Assembly: GCA_021790715.1 (NCBI GenBank)
Contig: JAJYGK010000081.1
Location: forward strand, 1 to 15,034
From: Chloroflexota bacterium
Lineage (GTDB): Bacteria; Chloroflexota; Limnocylindria; Limnocylindrales; CSP1-4
DNA: 15,034 nucleotides
Direction: 5' to 3'
In this document: piece after piece, positions 12,057 through 15,034 of the stretch
Layout of the letters: each line of letters begins with the position of its first letter
Position numbering within the stretch: position 1 is the first letter of the stretch
Translations under genes and position numbers: made by a program
Notes under the pieces: model-generated
The model's input: the letters and a program-made list of their open reading frames with translations, nothing else
The model's database searches: none
Told to the model about the DNA's origin: nothing

Positions 12057-14828
12057 TCAGGCGGCGACGGCGGGGGCCGGGCGCACGCCTCGGCGCAGCG
12101 CCTTGTCGATCTCGACGGCCGCGAACGCGGCGCCCGAGGCGACGAGGACGACCGCGAGCTCGGGCGGACCCAGGGTCTCGGTCACGAAGATCGGGTGCAG
12201 CCCGGGCACGTACACGAGCGCGAGCTGGACGAGGAGCGATCCGCCGACCGCCAGGGCGAGCGGCAGGTTCGTGCCGATCCCCAGCGAGAACGCGCTGAGG
12301 CGCTCCGAGCGCACCGCCACGGCGTTGCCGAGCTGCAGCAGCGCGAGGGTCGTGAAGACCATCGTCTGCCAGTGCCAGCCCGCCTCGATGGCGAGCGCCT
12401 GGACGGCGAGCACGACGGCGGCCATCAGCAGGCCCACCCACAGGGCCTGCTGCCACAGCCCGGCCCCCAGGACCGACTCGCGGCGGGGCCGAGGTGGGCG
12501 GCGCATGGCGTCGGGCTCGGCCGGCTCGACGCCGAGGGCGAGGGCGGGCAGCCCGTCGGTGACCAGGTTGATCCACAGGATCTGGACGGCCAGCAAGGGC
12601 ACCGGCAGCCCCAGGAACGGGGCGAGGAACATGACCCAGACCTCGGCGGAGTTCGTCGTGAGCAGGTACCGCACGAAGCGCCGGATGTTGGCGTAGATCC
12701 GCCGGCCCTCCTCCACGGCCGCGACGATCGTGCTGAAGTCGTCGTCGGCGAGCACCATGTCGGCGGCTTCCTTGCTCACCTCGGTGCCGGTGATCCCCAT
12801 CGCGACGCCGATGTCGGCGAGGCGCAGGGCTGGGGCGTCGTTGACGCCATCGCCGGTCATCGCCACCACGCCGCCCCGCTGCTGCCAGGCCTCGACGATC
12901 CGGACCTTCTGCTCGGGGCTCATCCGCGCGTACACGGCGACCCGTTCGACCCGTTCGCGGAACGTCGCGTCGTCGAGCGCGTCGAGCTCGACGCCGGTCA
13001 GTGTCTCGCGGTCCGGGCCCAGGATCCCGAGGCGACGGGCGATCGCGGTCGCCGTGAGCGGGTGGTCGCCCGTGATCATGACGGGCGTGACGCCCGCAGC
13101 CCGGGAGGCGGCGATCGCGGCTGCCGACGCCGCCCGTGGCGGGTCGGCCATCGCGACGAGGCCGGCGAGAGACAGGTCGCGCTCGCCGTGCTCGAGCGCC
13201 TCCGGGACGGCGGGGATCTCGCGGTCGGCGAGGGCGAGGACCCGGTAGCCGTCGGCGGCATAGCGGGCCGCGGCCGCCTCGGCCTCGCCGAGGTGGCCGG
13301 CGTCGGCGGGATCGAGCAGCGGGATCAGAGCCTCCAGGGCACCCTTCGACGCGACCCAGACGAACCCGTCGTCGGCGTGGAACGTCGTCATGCGGCGACG
13401 GGCGGGATCGAACGTCAGCTCCTCGAGGCGGGGATGCGCCGCGAGCACCCCCGGCGCGAAGACACCGCGCTTGCCGGCGAAGGCGAGCAGCGCGCCCTCC
13501 GTGGGGTCTCCCGTGATCGACCAGTCCGCGCCCGCCTCGGAAGGCGCGTGGAGGGTCGCATCGTTGCAGGCCGCGGCGATCCGGGCGAGGCGGTCGAGCG
13601 CGTCCTCGAGGCTGGGGCGTTCGCCGGGTGCGCGTGCCGGCCCGGGCCCGTCCGGCACGATCGCGCCCGCCGGCGCGTAGCCGTCCCCCGCGACCGTGAC
13701 GCTGCCGCCCGGCGTCCACGCCCGCTCCACGAGCATGCGGTTCTCCGTGAGCGTGCCGGTCTTGTCCGAGCAGACGACGGTGACCGAGCCGAGCGTCTCG
13801 ACGGCGGGCAGCTTCCGCACGAGCGCACGCCGGCGCGCCATCCGCCGGGCGCCCAGCGCGAGCGCCACGGTGACCACCGCGGGCAGCCCCTCGGGGATGG
13901 CCGCCACGGCCAGGCTGACCGCGACGAGGAACATCGCCTCGGGCTGCTCGCCGCGCACGACGCCGGCCGCGAACACGATCGTGCAGACGACGAGCGCCAG
14001 CCCCGCGAGCGCGCGGCCGAGCCGGGCCAGGCGCTGCTGCAGGGGCGTCGGGCCGGCCCCCTCCTTCTGCAGCAGCTCGGCGACGCGCCCGAGGGCCGTG
14101 GACATGCCCGTGGCCACCACGATCCCGATGCCGCGGCCGTACGTGACGGCCGTGCCGCTGAACGCGACGTTGCGCCGGTCCGCGATGAGGCCGGGCGGCA
14201 CGTCGGGCAACGGGTCGGTCGTCTTCTCGGCGGGTTCCGATTCCCCGGTGAGGGCCGCCTCGTTGATGCGCAGCGCGCGGGCCTCGAGCAGGCGCAGGTC
14301 CGCGGTCACGACGTCGCCCGCGTCGAGCCGCACGAGATCGCCGGGGACGATCCCGGCGGCCGGCACGAGCACCGTCTCGCCGTCACGCACGACGCGTGCC
14401 GCGGGGCTCGCCATGCGCTTCAGCGCCGCCAGCGCCTGCTCGGCGCGGTACTCCTGGACGAACCCGACGACCCCGTTCAGGAGGACGATCGCGAGGATCA
14501 CGACCGTGTCCTTGAGATCCCCCAGCAGCGCGGTGACCGCGGCCGCCGCCAGGAGCACGACGATCATCGCGCTGGCGAACTGCTCGACGAACAGGATCCA
14601 GGCCGGTTTCGTGCCGCGCTCGACCAGTTCGTTGGGCCCGTGCACGGCGAAACGCGCGGCGGCCTCGGTCGACGTGAGTCCGCGCACCGGGTCGGTCCCG
14701 AGCGAGGCGGCGACCTCGTGCGCGCCGATCGTCCAGGGCCGATCCCCACCGGGACCCGGCCGCGCGTCGACGCCCACCGCGCAGCCGGCATCGACCGTCG
14801 AACCCGCAGGCCCCGGGCTCCCGCGCAT
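12057..14828 (-). CDS. P2A-type cation-transporting P-type ATPase, predicted Mn2+ (or Ca2+) efflux pump
   Basis: A 923-aa ATP-driven cation pump with complete P-type architecture. After an N-terminal cation-ATPase domain (about 30-80) come TM1-2, the actuator domain with T194-G-E-S197, TM3-4 with P312-E313-G-L-P316, and the phosphorylation site D355-K-T-G-T. The nucleotide domain has K495-G-A, then T586-G-D588 and the hinge G659-D-G-V-N-D664, followed by TM5-10. SERCA-type ion ligands are conserved in TM5 (N726, E729) and TM6 (N754, T757, D758). The TM8 position corresponding to SERCA E908 appears to be Q832, which I believe is common in bacterial relatives. By family it would be called Ca2+-transporting, but a yybP-ykoY riboswitch precedes it, as with the Mn2+/Ca2+ pumps of lactococci and streptococci. 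Mn2+ export is therefore the better prediction. ATG at 14826-14828 has a GGAGG SD 7 nt upstream; the frame open to 14984 runs through the riboswitch and is not used. Confidence 0.95.
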   Translation of the reverse strand: MRGSPGPAGSTVDAGCAVGVDARPGPGGDRPWTIGAHEVAASLGTDPVRGLTSTEAAARFAVHGPNELVERGTKPAWILFVEQFASAMIVVLLAAAAVTALLGDLKDTVVILAIVLLNGVVGFVQEYRAEQALAALKRMASPAARVVRDGETVLVPAAGIVPGDLVRLDAGDVVTADLRLLEARALRINEAALTGESEPAEKTTDPLPDVPPGLIADRRNVAFSGTAVTYGRGIGIVVATGMSTALGRVAELLQKEGAGPTPLQQRLARLGRALAGLALVVCTIVFAAGVVRGEQPEAMFLVAVSLAVAAIPEGLPAVVTVALALGARRMARRRALVRKLPAVETLGSVTVVCSDKTGTLTENRMLVERAWTPGGSVTVAGDGYAPAGAIVPDGPGPARAPGERPSLEDALDRLARIAAACNDATLHAPSEAGADWSITGDPTEGALLAFAGKRGVFAPGVLAAHPRLEELTFDPARRRMTTFHADDGFVWVASKGALEALIPLLDPADAGHLGEAEAAAARYAADGYRVLALADREIPAVPEALEHGERDLSLAGLVAMADPPRAASAAAIAASRAAGVTPVMITGDHPLTATAIARRLGILGPDRETLTGVELDALDDATFRERVERVAVYARMSPEQKVRIVEAWQQRGGVVAMTGDGVNDAPALRLADIGVAMGITGTEVSKEAADMVLADDDFSTIVAAVEEGRRIYANIRRFVRYLLTTNSAEVWVMFLAPFLGLPVPLLAVQILWINLVTDGLPALALGVEPAEPDAMRRPPRPRRESVLGAGLWQQALWVGLLMAAVVLAVQALAIEAGWHWQTMVFTTLALLQLGNAVAVRSERLSAFSLGIGTNLPLALAVGGSLLVQLALVYVPGLHPIFVTETLGPPELAVVLVASGAAFAAVEIDKALRRGVRPAPAVAA

Positions 14829-14832
14829 GGCG

Positions 14833-14860
14833 CAACCTCCGGCTCGCGACGCCGAAGGTC
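14833..14860 (-). promoter_or_regulatory. SD and mutually exclusive anti-SD hairpin (riboswitch expression platform)
   Basis: The SD GGAGG lies at 14836-14840, 7 nt before the ATPase ATG. CCGGAGGUU (14842 down to 14834) can pair along all nine bases with GACCUUCGG (14860 down to 14852), with two G-U wobbles. A further C14851-G14843 pair gives a 10-bp stem with a 7-nt loop. GACCUUCGG contains the 3' strand of aptamer stem P1, so forming P1 frees the SD and losing P1 buries it. This predicts translational activation by ligand. Confidence 0.7.
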
Positions 14861-14948
14861 TCCCCCGACCGCTGCACCCGCGGCCGTCCAGGGCGGGCCA
14901 TGACGTGGCCGGGCTGACGCCCTGGACCCGTGGGGTACTCCCCTTGGG
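14852..14948 (-). promoter_or_regulatory. yybP-ykoY Mn2+ riboswitch aptamer
   Basis: The minus-strand leader of the ATPase gene carries the defining elements of the yybP-ykoY class in order. They are a P1 5' strand CCAAGG running into GGGGAGUA (14943-14936), a long P3 stem (14927-14920 with 14893-14886, perfect 8 bp) followed by CGUCA (14919-14915), and an apical GGCCA/UGGCC hairpin. A second hairpin follows (14885-14880 with 14872-14867). The aptamer closes with GAGACCUU (14862-14855), which completes P1 as CCUU(C)GG with one bulged C. The same order is seen in the Lactococcus lactis aptamer. This class binds Mn2+ through the loops carrying GGGGAGUA and CGUCA and controls Mn2+ exporters and P-type ATPases. 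The 3' end is 11 nt upstream of the SD. Only a covariance search was not possible. Confidence 0.9.
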
Positions 14949-14955
14949 CGCCCAC

Positions 14956-14984
14956 AGCGTCCGCCCGCGGAGGCACCCGGTCAA
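14956..14984 (-). promoter_or_regulatory. Candidate promoter of the riboswitch-ATPase transcript
   Basis: On the minus strand TTGACC (14984-14979, 5 of 6 to the -35 consensus) is followed after exactly 17 nt by GACGCT (14961-14956). That hexamer keeps only A2 and T6 of the -10 consensus. Transcription would begin at about 14948-14950, precisely at the 5' edge of the aptamer. The -35 and the spacing are good and the -10 is poor. Confidence 0.5.
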
Positions 14985-15034
14985 GGCCCGAAGGTCACCG
15001 CCTGGGCGTGGACCATTGCCACGAACCCCGCCCC

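Noticed and set aside
12024..12070. Nine-bp inverted repeat (CCGTCGCCG/CGGCGACGG) spanning the ATPase stop codon
   Set aside because: Its 29-nt loop and the stop codon inside it make it an unlikely terminator; expected by chance in such GC-rich sequence.
11862..14903. Plus-strand open frame of 1013 codons opposite the P-type ATPase
   Set aside because: A GC-rich genome artefact: low-complexity Arg/Gly/Asp/His composition and complete overlap with all catalytic motifs of the ATPase on the other strand.
14981..15034. Seventeen codons and a TGA on the minus strand at the window edge, possibly the 3' end of an upstream gene
   Set aside because: Too short to judge; another frame is also open for 12 codons, and the TGA overlaps the candidate -35 element. 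Flanking sequence would decide.
1..15034. CRISPR arrays, insertion sequences, tRNA/rRNA genes, integrase or attachment sites
   Set aside because: Looked for on both strands by eye; no regularly spaced repeats, transposase motifs, terminal inverted repeats or structured RNA genes other than the riboswitch were seen.

Overview
The window is very GC-rich and every gene I can support lies on the minus strand. Long open frames on the plus strand are low-complexity Arg/Gly/Ala/Pro shadows. The gene set (tandem DUF881 proteins, DUF951, TldD/TldE, frequent GTG starts and GTGA gene overlaps) fits a high-GC Gram-positive-like bacterium. Chloroflexota (Limnocylindria-like lineages) or a deep Actinomycetota are the best guesses, but no marker gene settles this. 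Genes are described below in the direction of transcription, from high to low coordinates.

Region 1 (15034 to about 11990): a candidate promoter leads straight into a yybP-ykoY (Mn2+) riboswitch and then a P2A-type cation-transporting P-type ATPase (923 aa). The 3' strand of aptamer stem P1 can instead pair with the Shine-Dalgarno sequence in a 10-bp hairpin, which suggests an ON switch acting on translation. The ATPase looks like a Ca2+-ATPase by sequence, but its riboswitch points to Mn2+ efflux. This is the best-supported regulatory finding in the window.

Region 2 (about 11990 to 10638): two single genes, a 125-aa protein of unknown function and a UspA universal stress protein. They are separated by 458 bp with no convincing gene, which holds a three-copy GC-rich direct repeat. 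UspA is closed by a perfect 11-bp inverted repeat.

Region 3 (10589 to 31): a tightly packed nine-gene series, probably one operon. In order: membrane-anchored family-5 peptide-binding protein; secreted, C-terminally anchored HExxH metallopeptidase; two consecutive DUF881 membrane/coiled-coil proteins; TldD; TldE/PmbA; DUF951 protein; MFS exporter; family-2 glycosyltransferase. Five of the eight junctions are GTGA overlaps, one is a 7-nt overlap, and the other two are gaps of 2 and 18 nt. No intergenic promoter is visible inside. The first four products are predicted to be membrane-anchored with domains outside the membrane, followed by a cytosolic peptide-processing pair and then an exporter and a glycosyltransferase. 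A role in peptide handling or the cell envelope is possible, but that is inference, and I saw no RiPP precursor.
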